Part shown: positions 1 through 13,853 of the stretch, one piece after another
How the letters are laid out: every line of letters begins with the position of its first letter
How positions within the stretch are numbered: the first letter of the stretch is position 1
Assembly: GCF_050948215.1 (NCBI RefSeq)
Contig: NW_027488581.1
Location: 1-64,000, forward strand
DNA from: Halictus rubicundus
Lineage: Eukaryota; Arthropoda; Insecta; Hymenoptera; Halictidae
Length of the DNA stretch: 64,000 nt
Direction: 5' to 3'
Notes under the pieces: model-generated
The model's database searches: none
What the model was told of the DNA's origin: nothing
The model's input: only the letters and a program-made list of their open reading frames with translations
Translations under genes and position numbers: made by a program

Positions 1-60
1 GATAGAGGATACGATATAGGATTTAATAGGATAGAGGATAGGATACGATAGAGTATAGGA
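1..60 (+). repeat. TTTAATA-box variant block at window edge
   Basis: This short block carries GATACGATATAGG followed by ATTTAATAGG and then GATACGATAGAGTATAGG. The same ordered trio closes R units elsewhere, for example at 5,521 and 9,071, so the window starts at the end of an R-type unit whose body lies upstream. Confidence 0.8.
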
Positions 61-470
61 TAGGATAGAGGATAGGATAGGATAGAGGATAGGATAGGAT
101 AGAGGATAGGATAGGATAGAGGATAGGATAGGATAGAGGATAGGATAGGATAGAGGATAGGATAGGATAGAGGATAGGATAGGATAGAGGATAGGATAGG
201 ATAGAGGATAGGATAGGATAGAGGATAGGATAGGATAGAGGATAGGATAGGATAGAGGATAGGATAGGATAGAGGATAGGATAGGATAGAGGATAGGATA
301 GGATAGAGGATAGGATAGGATAGAGGATAGGATAGGATAGAGGATAGGATAGGATAGAGGATAGGATAGGATAGAGGATAGGATAGGATAGAGGATAGGA
401 TAGGATAGAGGATAGGATAGGATAGAGGATAGGATAGGATAGAGGATAGGATAGGATAGAGGATAGGATA
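61..470 (+). repeat. Homogeneous run of perfect 17-bp units
   Basis: About 23-24 consecutive units show no substitution, ended by one 12-bp unit (n = 2). Together with 11,448-11,900 this is among the most uniform stretches in the window, which suggests recent local expansion. Equivalent runs precede P2 and P3 but differ in unit number (about 26 and 12). Confidence 0.9.
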
Positions 471-2440
471 GAGGATAGGATAGGATAGATGATAGGATAG
501 GATAGAGGATAGGATAGGATAGAGGATAGGATAGGATAGAGGATAGGATAGGATAGGATAGAGGATAATATAGGATAGAGGATAGGATAGGATAGAGGAT
601 AGGATAGGATAGAGGTTAGGATAGGATAGAGGATAGGATATTATAGAGGATAGGATAGGATAGAGGATAGGATACGATAGAGGATAAGGATAGGATAGAG
701 GATAGGATAGGATAGAGGGTAGGATATGATAGAGGATAGGATATAGGATTGGGTAGGATAGAGGATAGGATAGGATAGAGGATAGGATAGTATAGAGGAT
801 AGGATATTATAGAGGATAGGATAGGATAGAGGATAGAATAGGTTAGAGGATAGGATAGGATAGAGGATGGGATAGGATAGAGGATAATATAGGATAGAGG
901 ATAGGATAGGATGGAGGATAGGATAGGATAGAGGATAGTATAGGATAGAGGATATGATACGATAGATGATAGGATAGGATAGAGGATACGATATAGGATT
1001 TAATAGGATAGAGGATAGGATACGATAGAGGATAGGATAGGATAGAGGATAGGATAGGATAGAGGATAGGATAGGATAGAGGATAGGATAGGATAGAGGA
1101 TAGGATACGATAGAGGATAAGGATAGGATAGAGGATAGGATAGGATAGAGGAGAGGATAGGATAGAGGATAGGATAGGATAGAGGATAGGATAGGATAGA
1201 GGATAGGATACGATAGAGGATAAGGATAGGATAGAGGATAGGATAGGATAGAGGATAGGATAGGATAGAGGATAGGATAGGATAGAGGATAGGATAGGAT
1301 AGGATAGAGGATAATATAGGATAGAGGATATGATAGGATAGAGGATATGATAGGATAGAGGATAGGATAGGATAGAGGATCGGATACGATAGGGGATAAG
1401 GATAGGATAGAGGATAGGATAGGATAGAGGATAGGATAGGATAGAGGATAGGATAGGATAGAGGATAGGATAGGATAGAGGATAGGATAGGATAGAGGAT
1501 AGGATAGGATAGAGGATAGGATAGGATAGGGGATAGGATAGGATAGAGGATAGGACAGGATAGAGGATAGGATAGGATAGAGGGTAGGATATGATAGAGG
1601 ATAGGATATAGGATTGGGTAGGATAGAGGATAGGATACGATAGAGGATAGGGTAGGATAGAGGATAGGATAGGATAGAGGATTGGATAGGATAGAGGATA
1701 GGATAGGATAGAGGATAGGATAGGATAGAGGATAGGATAGGATAGAGAATAGGATAGGATAGAGGATAGGATAGGATAGAGGATAGGATAGGATAGAGGA
1801 TAGGATATGATAGAGGATAGGATAGTATAGTGGATTGGATAGGATAGAGGATAGGATAGGATAGAGGATAGGATAGGATAGAGGATTGGATAGGATAGAG
1901 GATAGGATAGAGGATAGGATACGATAGAGGATAGGATAGGGTAGAGAATAGGATATAGGATTGGATAGGATAGAGGATAGAATAGGATAGAGAATACGAT
2001 AGGATAGAGGATAGGATATGATACAGGATGGGATAGGATAGAGGATAGGATAGGATAGAGTATAGGATAGGATACAGGATAGGATAGGATAGAGAATAGG
2101 ATAGGATAGAGGATAGGATAGGATAGAGAATAGGATAGGATAGAGGATAGGATAGGATAGAGGATACGATAGGATAGAGGATAGGATAGGATAGAGGATA
2201 AGATAGAGGATAGGATACGATAGAGGATAGGATAGGATAGAGAATAGGATATAGGATTGGATAGGATAGAGGATAGAATATGATAGAGAATAGGATAGTA
2301 TAGAGGATAGGATATGATAGAGGATAGGATAGGAAAGAGGATAGGATAGGATGGAGGATAGGATAGGATACAGGATAGGATAGAATAGGGGATACGATAT
2401 AGGATTGGATAGGATAGAGGATAGGATAGGATAGAGGATA
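471..2440 (+). repeat. HOR module P, copy 1
   Basis: The ordered variant markers are: a 12-bp unit then AGATGAT (487), GAGGATAATATAGG (561), GGATTGGGTAGG (about 747), AGAATAGGTTAGAGG (about 835), GATGGAGG (about 911), the TTTAATA box (1,001), two ACGATAGAGGATAAGG units, ATCGGATACGATAGGGG (1,379), a second GGATTGGGTAGG (about 1,612), TAGTATAGTGG (1,825), GATACAGGATGGG (2,021) and a GGGGATACGATATAGG unit near 2,390. P2 carries the same series at +11,430 (+11,413 after a 17-bp loss) and P3 at +19,770. Confidence 0.85.
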
Positions 2441-5400
2441 GGATACGATACAGGATAGGATAGGATAGAGTACAGGAAAGGATAGAGGATAGGATAGGAT
2501 AGAGGATAGGAAAGGATAGAGGATAGGATATGATAGAGGATAGGATATTATAGAGGATAGGATAGGATAGGGGATAGGATAGGATAGAGGATCGGATACG
2601 ATAGATGATAAGGATAGGATAGAGGATAGGATAGGATAGAGGATAGGATAGGATAGGATAGAGGATAGGATAGGATAGAGGATAGGATAGGATAGAGGAT
2701 AGGATAGGATAGAGGATAGGATAGGATAGAGGATAGGATAGGATAGAGGATAGGATAGGATAGGGGATAGGATAGGATAGAGGATAGGACAGGATAGAGG
2801 ATAGGATAGGATAGAGGGTAGGATATGATAGAGGATAGGATATAGGATTGGGTAGGATAGAGGATAGGATACGATAGAGGATAGGGTAGGATAGAGGATA
2901 GGATAGGATAGAGGATTGGATAGGATAGATGATAGGATAGGATAAACGATAGGATAGGATAGAGGATAGGATACGATAGAGGATAGGATAGGATAGAGAA
3001 TAGGATATAGGATTGGATAGGATAGAGGATAGAATAGGATAGAGGATAGGATAGGATAGAGGATAGGATATGATAGAGGATAGGATAGGATAGAGGATTG
3101 GATAGGATAGAGGATAGGATAGAGGATAGGATACGATAGAGGATAGGATAGGGTAGAGAATAGGATATAGGATTGGATAGGATATAGGATAGAATAGGAT
3201 AGAGAATACGATATAATAGAGGATAGGATATGATACAGGATGGGATAGGATAGAGGATAGGATAGGATAGAGTATAGGATAGGATACAGGATAGGATAGG
3301 ATAGAGAATAGGATAGGATAGAGGATAGGATAGGATAGAGAATAGGATAGGATAGAGGATAGGATAGGATAGAGGATAGGATAGGATAGAGGATAGGATA
3401 GGATAGAGGATAAGATAGAGGATAGGATACGATAGAGGATAGGATAGGATAGAGAATAGGATATAGGATTGGATAGGATAGAGGATAGAATATGATAGAG
3501 AATAGGATAGGATAGAGGATAGGATATGATAGAGGATAGGATAGGAAAGAGGATAGGATAGGATGGAGGATAGGATAGGATACAGGATAGGATAGAATAG
3601 GGGATACGATATAGGATTGGATAGGATAGACGATAGGATAGGATAGAGGATAGGATAGGATAGAGGATAGGATAGGATAGAGGATAGGATAGGATAGAGG
3701 ATAGGATAGGATAGAGGATAGGATAGGATAGAGGATAGGATAGGATAGGGGATAGGATAGGATAGAGGATAGGACAGGATAGAGGATAGGATACGATAGA
3801 GGATAAGGATAGGATAGAGGATAGGATACGATACAGGATAGGATAGGATAGAGTACAGGATAGGATAGAGGATAGGATAGGATAGAGGATAGGAAAGGAT
3901 AGAGGATAGGATATGATAGAGGATAGGATATTATAGAGGATAGGATAGGATAGAGGATAGGATAGGATAGAGGATCGGATACGATAGAGGATAAGGATAG
4001 GATAGAGGATAGGATAGGATAGAGGATAGGATAGGATAGAGGATAGGATAGGATAGAGGATAGGATAGGATAGAGGATAGGATAGGATAGAGGATAGGAT
4101 AGGATAGAGGATAGGATAGGATAGAGGATAGGATAGGATAGAGGATAGGATAGTATAGAGGATAGGATATTATAGAGGATAGGATAGGATAGAGGATAGA
4201 ATAGGTTAGAGGATAGGATAGGATAGAGGATGGGATAGGATAGAGGATAATATAGGATAGAGGATAGGATAGGATGGAGGATAGGATAGGATAGAGGATA
4301 CGATATAGGATTTAATAGGATAGAGGATAGGATAGGATAGAGGATAGGATAGGATAGAGGATAAGATAGAGGATAGGATACGATAGAGGATAGGATAGGA
4401 TAGAGAATAGGATATAGGATTGGATAGGATAGAGGATAGAATATGATAGAGAATAGGATAGGATAGAGGATAGGATATGATAGAGGATAGGATAGGAAAG
4501 AGGATATTATAGGATGGAGGATAGGATAGAGGATAGGATACGATAGAGGATAGGATAGGGTAGAGAATAGGATATAGGATTGGATAGGATAGAGGATAGA
4601 ATAGGATAGAGAATACGATAGGATAGAGGATAGGATATGATACAGGATGGGATAGGATAGAGGATAGGATAGGATAGAGTATAGGATAGGATACAGGATA
4701 GGATAGGATAGAGAATAGGATAGGATAGAGGATAGGATAGGATAGAGAATAGGATAGGATAGAGGATAGGATAGGATAGAGGATAGGATAGGATAGAGGA
4801 TAGGATAGGATAGAGGATAAGATAGAGGATAGAATACGATAGAGGATAGGATAGGATAGAGAATAGGATATAGGATTGGATAGGATAGAGGATAGAATAT
4901 GATAGAGAATAGGATAGGATAGAGGATAGGATAGGATAGAGGATAGGATACGATAGAGGATAGGATAGGATAGAGGATAGGATATGATAGAGAATAGGAT
5001 ACGATAGAGGATAAGGATAGGATAGAGGATAGGATAGGATAGAGGATAGGATATGATAGAGGATAGGATAGGATAGAGGATAGGATAGGATAGAGGATAG
5101 GATAGGATAGAGGATAGGATAGGATAGAGGATAGGATAGGATAGAGGATAGGATAGGATAGAGGATAGGATAGGATAGAGGATAGGATAGGTTAGAGGAT
5201 AGGATAGGATAGAGGATAGGATAGGATAGAGGATAGAATAGGATAGAGGATAGGATAGGATAGAGGATAGGATAGGATAGGATAGAGGATAATATAGGAT
5301 AGAGGATAGGATAGGATAGAGGATAGGATAGGATAGAGGATAGGATAGGATAGAGGTTAGGATAGGATAGAGGATAGGATAGGATAGAGGATAGGATAGG

Positions 5401-6039
5401 ATAGGATAGAGGGTAGGATAGGATAGAGGATAGGATAGGATGGAGGATAGGATAGGATAGAGGATAGTATAGGATAGAGGATATGATACGATAGATGATA
5501 GGATAGGATAGAGGATACGATATAGGATTTAATAGGATAGAGGATAGGATACGATAGAGTATAGGATAGGATAGAGGATAGGATAGGATAGAGGATAGGA
5601 TAGGATAGAGGATAGGATAGGATAGAGGATAGGATAGGATAGAGGATAGGATAGGATAGAGAATAGGATAGGATAGAGAATAGGATAGGATAGAGGATAG
5701 GATAGGATAGAGGATAGGATAGGATAGAGGATAGGATAGGATAGAGGATAAGATAGAGGATAGAATACGATAGAGGATAGGATAGGATAGAGGATAGGAT
5801 AGGATAGGATAGAGGATAGGATAGGATAGAGGATAGGATAGGATGGAGGATAGGATAGGATAGAGGATAGTATAGGATAGAGGATATGATACGATAGATG
5901 ATAGGATAGGATAGAGGATACGATATAGGATTTAATAGGATAGAGGATAGGATACGATAGAGTATAGGATAGGATAGAGGATAGGATAGGATAGGATAGA
6001 GGATAGGATACGATAGAGGATAGGATAGGATAGAGGATA
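2441..6039 (+). repeat. HOR module Q, copy 1 (about 3.6 kb)
   Basis: The module opens at GATACGATACAGG and GAGTACAGGAAAGG (2,471) and runs through ATCGG (2,591), GATAAACGAT (2,941), GATACAGGATGGG (3,233), an AATAGGGGATACG unit (3,600), GAGTACAGG (3,851), and TTTAATA boxes at 4,313, 5,530 and 5,933. It is followed directly by Q2 at +3,599, falling to +3,594 and then +3,548. A private four-block unit (22 bp) near 2,640 is absent from Q2, Q3 and Q4. It shares the change ACGATATAATAG (about 3,208) with Q2 only. Confidence 0.85.
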
Positions 6040-9000
6040 GGATACGATACAGGATAGGATAGGATAGAGTACAGGAAAGGATAGAGGATAGGATAGGATA
6101 GAGGATAGGAAAGGATAGAGGATAGGATATGATAGAGGATAGGATATTATAGAGGATAGGATAGGATAGGGGATAGGATAGGATAGAGGATCGGATACGA
6201 TAGATGATAAGGATAGGATAGAGGATAGGATAGGATAGAGGATAGGATAGGATAGAGGATAGGATAGGATAGAGGATAGGATAGGATAGAGGATAGGATA
6301 GGATAGAGGATAGGATAGGATAGAGGATAGGATAGGATAGAGGATAGGATAGGATAGGGGATAGGATAGGATAGAGGATAGGACAGGATAGAGGATAGGA
6401 TAGGATAGAGGGTAGGATATGATAGAGGATAGGATATAGGATTGGGTAGGATAGAGGATAGGATACGATAGAGGATAGGGTAGGATAGAGGATAGGATAG
6501 GATAGAGGATTGGATAGGATAGATGATAGGATAGGATAAACGATAGGATAGGATAGAGGATAGGATACGATAGAGGATAGGATAGGATAGAGAATAGGAT
6601 ATAGGATTGGATAGGATAGAGGATAGAATAGGATAGAGGATAGGATAGGATAGAGGATAGGATATGATAGAGGATAGGATAGGATAGAGGATTGGATAGG
6701 ATAGAGGATAGGATAGAGGATAGGATACGATAGAGGATAGGATAGGGTAGAGAATAGGATATAGGATTGGATAGGATATAGGATAGAATAGGATAGAGAA
6801 TACGATATAATAGAGGATAGGATATGATACAGGATGGGATAGGATAGAGGATAGGATAGGATAGAGTATAGGATAGGATACAGGATAGGATAGGATAGAG
6901 AATAGGATAGGATAGAGGATAGGATAGGATAGAGAATAGGATAGGATAGAGGATAGGATAGGATAGAGGATAGGATAGGATAGAGGATAGGATAGGATAG
7001 AGGATAAGATAGAGGATAGGATACGATAGAGGATAGGATAGGATAGAGAATAGGATATAGGATTGGATAGGATAGAGGATAGAATATGATAGAGAATAGG
7101 ATAGGATAGAGGATAGGATATGATAGAGGATAGGATAGGAAAGAGGATAGGATAGGATGGAGGATAGGATAGGATACAGGATAGGATAGAATAGGGGATA
7201 CGATATAGGATTGGATAGGATAGACGATAGGATAGGATAGAGGATAGGATAGGATAGAGGATAGGATAGGATAGAGGATAGGATAGGATAGAGGATAGGA
7301 TAGGATAGAGGATAGGATAGGATAGAGGATAGGATAGGATAGGGGATAGGATAGGATAGAGGATAGGACAGGATAGAGGATAGGATACGATAGAGGATAA
7401 GGATAGGATAGAGGATAGGATACGATACAGGATAGGATAGGATAGAGTACAGGATAGGATAGAGGATAGGATAGGATAGAGGATAGGAAAGGATAGAGGA
7501 TAGGATATGATAGAGGATAGGATATTATAGAGGATAGGATAGGATAGAGGATAGGATAGGATAGAGGATCGGATACGATAGAGGATAAGGATAGGATAGA
7601 GGATAGGATAGGATAGAGGATAGGATAGGATAGAGGATAGGATAGGATAGAGGATAGGATAGGATAGAGGATAGGATAGGATAGAGGATAGGATAGGATA
7701 GAGGATAGGATAGGATAGAGGATAGGATAGGATAGAGGATAGGATAGTATAGAGGATAGGATATTATAGAGGATAGGATAGGATAGAGGATAGAATAGGT
7801 TAGAGGATAGGATAGGATAGAGGATGGGATAGGATAGAGGATAATATAGGATAGAGGATAGGATAGGATGGAGGATAGGATAGGATAGAGGATACGATAT
7901 AGGATTTAATAGGATAGAGGATAGGATAGGATAGAGGATAGGATAGGATAGAGAATAGGATATAGGATTGGATAGGATAGAGGATAGAATATGATAGAGA
8001 ATAGGATAGGATAGAGGATAGGATATGATAGAGGATAGGATAGGAAAGAGGATATTATAGGATGGAGGATAGGATAGAGGATAGGATACGATAGAGGATA
8101 GGATAGGGTAGAGAATAGGATATAGGATTGGATAGGATAGAGGATAGAATAGGATAGAGAATACGATAGGATAGAGGATAGGATATGATACAGGATGGGA
8201 TAGGATAGAGGATAGGATAGGATAGAGTATAGGATAGGATACAGGATAGGATAGGATAGAGAATAGGATAGGATAGAGGATAGGATAGGATAGAGAATAG
8301 GATAGGATAGAGGATAGGATAGGATAGAGGATAGGATAGGATAGAGGATAGGATAGGATAGAGGATAAGATAGAGGATAGAATACGATAGAGGATAGGAT
8401 AGGATAGAGAATAGGATATAGGATTGGATAGGATAGAGGATAGAATATGATAGAGAATAGGATAGGATAGAGGATAGGATAGGATAGAGGATAGGATACG
8501 ATAGAGGATAGGATAGGATAGAGGATAGGATATGATAGAGAATAGGATACGATAGAGGATAAGGATAGGATAGAGGATAGGATAGGATAGAGGATAGGAT
8601 ATGATAGAGGATAGGATAGGATAGAGGATAGGATAGGATAGAGGATAGGATAGGATAGAGGATAGGATAGGATAGAGGATAGGATAGGATAGAGGATAGG
8701 ATAGGATAGAGGATAGGATAGGATAGAGGATAGGATAGGTTAGAGGATAGGATAGGATAGAGGATAGGATAGGATAGAGGATAGAATAGGATAGAGGATA
8801 GGATAGGATAGAGGATAGGATAGGATAGGATAGAGGATAATATAGGATAGAGGATAGGATAGGATAGAGGATAGGATAGGATAGAGGATAGGATAGGATA
8901 GAGGTTAGGATAGGATAGAGGATAGGATAGGATAGAGGATAGGATAGGATAGGATAGAGGGTAGGATAGGATAGAGGATAGGATAGGATGGAGGATAGGA

Positions 9001-9590
9001 TAGGATAGAGGATAGTATAGGATAGAGGATATGATACGATAGATGATAGGATAGGATAGAGGATACGATATAGGATTTAATAGGATAGAGGATAGGATAC
9101 GATAGAGTATAGGATAGGATAGAGGATAGGATAGGATAGAGGATAGGATAGGATAGAGGATAGGATAGGATAGAGGATAGGATAGGATAGAGGATAGGAT
9201 AGGATAGAGAATAGGATAGGATAGAGAATAGGATAGGATAGAGGATAGGATAGGATAGAGGATAGGATAGGATAGAGGATAGGATAGGATAGAGGATAAG
9301 ATAGAGGATAGAATACGATAGAGGATAGGATAGGATAGAGGATAGGATAGGATAGGATAGAGGATAGGATAGGATAGAGGATAGGATAGGATGGAGGATA
9401 GGATAGGATAGAGGATAGTATAGGATAGAGGATATGATACGATAGATGATAGGATAGGATAGAGGATACGATATAGGATTTAATAGGATAGAGGATAGGA
9501 TACGATAGAGTATAGGATAGGATAGAGGATAGGATAGGATAGGATAGAGGATAGGATAGGATAGAGGATAGGATAGGATAGAGGATAGGA
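6040..9590 (+). repeat. HOR module Q, copy 2, tandem to copy 1
   Basis: The marker order equals Q1: TACAGGAAAG 6,070, GATAAACGAT 6,535, GATACAGGATGGG 6,827, GGGG 7,194, TTTAATA boxes 7,907, 9,078 and 9,481. It lacks 46 bp (an AAGATAG unit and an ACGATAG unit) that Q1 and Q3 keep just after the first box, which explains the drop in offset from 3,594 to 3,548. The 403-bp spacing of its last two boxes equals that in Q1 (5,530 to 5,933). Confidence 0.85.
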
Positions 9591-11447
9591 TAGGATAGAG
9601 GATAGGATACGATAGAGGATAAGGATAGGATAGAGGATGGGATAGGATAGAGGAGAGGATAGGATAGAGGATAGGATAGGATAGAGGATAGGATAGGATA
9701 GAGGATAGGATACGATAGAGGATAAGGATAGGATAGAGGATAGGATAGGATAGAGGATAGGATAGGATAGAGGATAGGATAGGATAGAGGATAGGATAGG
9801 ATAGAGGATAGGATAGGATAGAGGATAGGATAGGATAGGGGATAGGATAGGATAGAGGATAGTATAGGATAGAGGATAGGATAGGATAGAGGATAGGATA
9901 GGATAGAGGATATTATAGGATAGGATAGAGGATAATATAGGATAGAGGATATGATAGGATAGAGGATAGGATAGGATAGAGGATAGGATAGGTTAGAGGT
10001 TAGGATAGGATAAAGGATAGGATATGATAGAGAATAGGATAGGATAGAGGATACGATATAGGATTTAAGAGGATAGAGGATAGGATACGATACAGGATAG
10101 GATAGGATAGAGTACAGGATAGGATAGAGGATAGGATAGGATAGAGGATAGGAAAGGATAGAGGATAGGATATGATAGAGGATAGGATATTATAGAGGAT
10201 AGGATAGGATAGAGGATAGGATAGGATAGATGATCGGATACGATAGGGGATAAGGATAGGATAGAGGATAGGATAGGATAGAGGATAGGATAGGATAGAG
10301 GTTAGGATAGGATAGAGGATAGGATATTATAGAGGATAGGATAGGATAGAGGATAGGATAGGATAGAGGGTAGGATATGATAGAGGATAGGATATAGGAT
10401 TGGGTAGGATAGAGGATAGGATAGGATAGAGGATAGGATAGTATAGAGGATAGGATATTATAGAGGATAGGATAGGATAGAGGATAGAATAGGTTAGAGG
10501 ATAGGATAGGATAGAGGATGGGATAGGATAGAGGATAATATAGGATAGAGGATAGGATAGGATGGAGGATAGGATAGGATAGAGGATAGTATAGGATAGA
10601 GGATATGATACGATAGATGATAGGATAGGATAGAGGATACGATATAGGATTTAATAGGATAGAGGATAGGATACGATAGAGTATAGGATAGGATAGAGGA
10701 TAGGATAGGATAGAGGATAGGATAGGATAGAGGATAGGATAGGATAGAGGATAGGATAGGATAGAGGATAGGATACGATAGAGGATAAGGATAGGATAGA
10801 GGATAGGATAGGATAGAGGAGAGGATAGGATAGAGGATAGGATAGGATAGAGGATAGGGTAGGATAGAGGATAGGATACGATAGAGGATAAGGATAGGAT
10901 AGAGGATAGGATAGGATAGAGGATAGTATAGGATAGAGGATAGGATAGGATAGAGGATAGGATAGAATAGAGGATAGGATAGGATAGAGGATAGGATAGG
11001 ATAGAGGATAGGATAGGATAGAGGATAGGATAGGATAGAGGATAGGATAGGATAGAGGATAGGATAGGATAGAGGATAGGATAGGATAGAGGATAGGATA
11101 GGATAGAGGATATTATAGGATAGGATAGAGGATAATATAGGATAGAGGATATGATAGGATAGAGGATAGGATAGGATAGAGGATAGGATAGGTTAGAGGT
11201 TAGGATAGGATAGAGGATAGGATAGGATAGAGGATAGGATAGGATAGAGGATACGATATAGGATTTAAGAGGATAGAGGATAGGATACGATACAGGATAG
11301 GATAGGATAGAGTACAGGATAGGATAGAGGATAGGATAGGATAGAGGATAGGAAAGGATAGAGGATAGGATATGATAGAGGATAGGATATTATAGAGGAT
11401 AGGATAGGATAGAGGATAGGATAGGATAGATGATCGGATACGATAGG
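9591..11447 (+). repeat. HOR module R array 1
   Basis: R has this order: TTTAATA box, GAGTATAGG, one or two ACGATAGAGGATAAGG units around a GAGAGG unit, ATAATATAGG, GGTTAGAGGTTAGG, GATTTAAGAGG, GAGTACAGG, GGAAAGG, ATATTATAG, ATCGGATACGATAGGGG, GGATTGGGTAGG, AGAATAGGTTAG, GATGGAGG, then the next box. Here GATTTAAGAGG lies at 10,066 and 11,266 (1,200 bp apart) and a TTTAATA box at 10,652, 1,171 bp after 9,481. The segment recurs at +7,924 as R2. Confidence 0.8.
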
Positions 11448-11900
11448 GGATAAGGATAGGATAGAGGATAGGATAGGATAGAGGATAGGATAGGATAGAG
11501 GATAGGATAGGATAGAGGATAGGATAGGATAGAGGATAGGATAGGATAGAGGATAGGATAGGATAGAGGATAGGATAGGATAGAGGATAGGATAGGATAG
11601 AGGATAGGATAGGATAGAGGATAGGATAGGATAGAGGATAGGATAGGATAGAGGATAGGATAGGATAGAGGATAGGATAGGATAGAGGATAGGATAGGAT
11701 AGAGGATAGGATAGGATAGAGGATAGGATAGGATAGAGGATAGGATAGGATAGAGGATAGGATAGGATAGAGGATAGGATAGGATAGAGGATAGGATAGG
11801 ATAGAGGATAGGATAGGATAGAGGATAGGATAGGATAGAGGATAGGATAGGATAGAGGATAGGATAGGATAGAGGATAGGATAGGATAGAGGATAGGATA
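11448..11900 (+). repeat. Homogeneous run of perfect 17-bp units
   Basis: About 26 near-perfect units follow the ATCGGATACGATAGGGGATAAGG marker and end in a 12-bp unit at the start of P2. Uniformity suggests recent expansion or gene-conversion-like homogenisation. Confidence 0.9.
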
Positions 11901-13853
11901 GAGGATAGGATAGGATAGATGATAGGATAGGATAGAGGATAGGATAGGATAGAGGATAGGATAGGATAGAGGATAGGATAGGATAGGATAGAGGATAATA
12001 TAGGATAGAGGATAGGATAGGATAGAGGATAGGATAGGATAGAGGTTAGGATAGGATAGAGGATAGGATATTATAGAGGATAGGATAGGATAGAGGATAG
12101 GATACGATAGAGGATAAGGATAGGATAGAGGATAGGATAGGATAGAGGGTAGGATATGATAGAGGATAGGATATAGGATTGGGTAGGATAGAGGATAGGA
12201 TAGGATAGAGGATAGGATAGTATAGAGGATAGGATATTATAGAGGATAGGATAGGATAGAGGATAGAATAGGTTAGAGGATAGGATAGGATAGAGGATGG
12301 GATAGGATAGAGGATAATATAGGATAGAGGATAGGATAGGATGGAGGATAGGATAGGATAGAGGATAGTATAGGATAGAGGATATGATACGATAGATGAT
12401 AGGATAGGATAGAGGATACGATATAGGATTTAATAGGATAGAGGATAGGATACGATAGAGGATAGGATAGGATAGAGGATAGGATAGGATAGAGGATAGG
12501 ATAGGATAGAGGATAGGATAGGATAGAGGATAGGATACGATAGAGGATAAGGATAGGATAGAGGATAGGATAGGATAGAGGAGAGGATAGGATAGAGGAT
12601 AGGATAGGATAGAGGATAGGATAGGATAGAGGATAGGATACGATAGAGGATAAGGATAGGATAGAGGATAGGATAGGATAGAGGATAGGATAGGATAGAG
12701 GATAGGATAGGATAGAGGATAGGATAGGATAGGATAGAGGATAATATAGGATAGAGGATATGATAGGATAGAGGATATGATAGGATAGAGGATAGGATAG
12801 GATAGAGGATCGGATACGATAGGGGATAAGGATAGGATAGAGGATAGGATAGGATAGAGGATAGGATAGGATAGAGGATAGGATAGGATAGAGGATAGGA
12901 TAGGATAGAGGATAGGATAGGATAGAGGATAGGATAGGATAGAGGATAGGATAGGATAGGGGATAGGATAGGATAGAGGATAGGACAGGATAGAGGATAG
13001 GATAGGATAGAGGGTAGGATATGATAGAGGATAGGATATAGGATTGGGTAGGATAGAGGATAGGATACGATAGAGGATAGGGTAGGATAGAGGATAGGAT
13101 AGGATAGAGGATTGGATAGGATAGAGGATAGGATAGGATAGAGGATAGGATAGGATAGAGAATAGGATAGGATAGAGGATAGGATAGGATAGAGGATAGG
13201 ATAGGATAGAGGATAGGATATGATAGAGGATAGGATAGTATAGTGGATTGGATAGGATAGAGGATAGGATAGGATAGAGGATAGGATAGGATAGAGGATT
13301 GGATAGGATAGAGGATAGGATAGAGGATAGGATACGATAGAGGATAGGATAGGGTAGAGAATAGGATATAGGATTGGATAGGATAGAGGATAGAATAGGA
13401 TAGAGAATACGATAGGATAGAGGATAGGATATGATACAGGATGGGATAGGATAGAGGATAGGATAGGATAGAGTATAGGATAGGATACAGGATAGGATAG
13501 GATAGAGAATAGGATAGGATAGAGGATAGGATAGGATAGAGAATAGGATAGGATAGAGGATAGGATAGGATAGAGGATACGATAGGATAGAGGATAGGAT
13601 AGGATAGAGGATAAGATAGAGGATAGGATACGATAGAGGATAGGATAGGATAGAGAATAGGATATAGGATTGGATAGGATAGAGGATAGAATATGATAGA
13701 GAATAGGATAGTATAGAGGATAGGATATGATAGAGGATAGGATAGGAAAGAGGATAGGATAGGATGGAGGATAGGATAGGATACAGGATAGGATAGAATA
13801 GGGGATACGATATAGGATTGGATAGGATAGAGGATAGGATAGGATAGAGGATA
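11901..13853 (+). repeat. HOR module P, copy 2
   Basis: It matches P1 marker for marker at +11,430 (for example GAGGATAATA 11,991, TTTAATA box 12,431, ATCGG 12,809). One perfect 17-bp unit is missing between the ATTGG unit (13,111) and the GAGAAT unit (13,158), after which the offset is 11,413. TAGTGGATTGG lies at 13,241. Confidence 0.85.
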
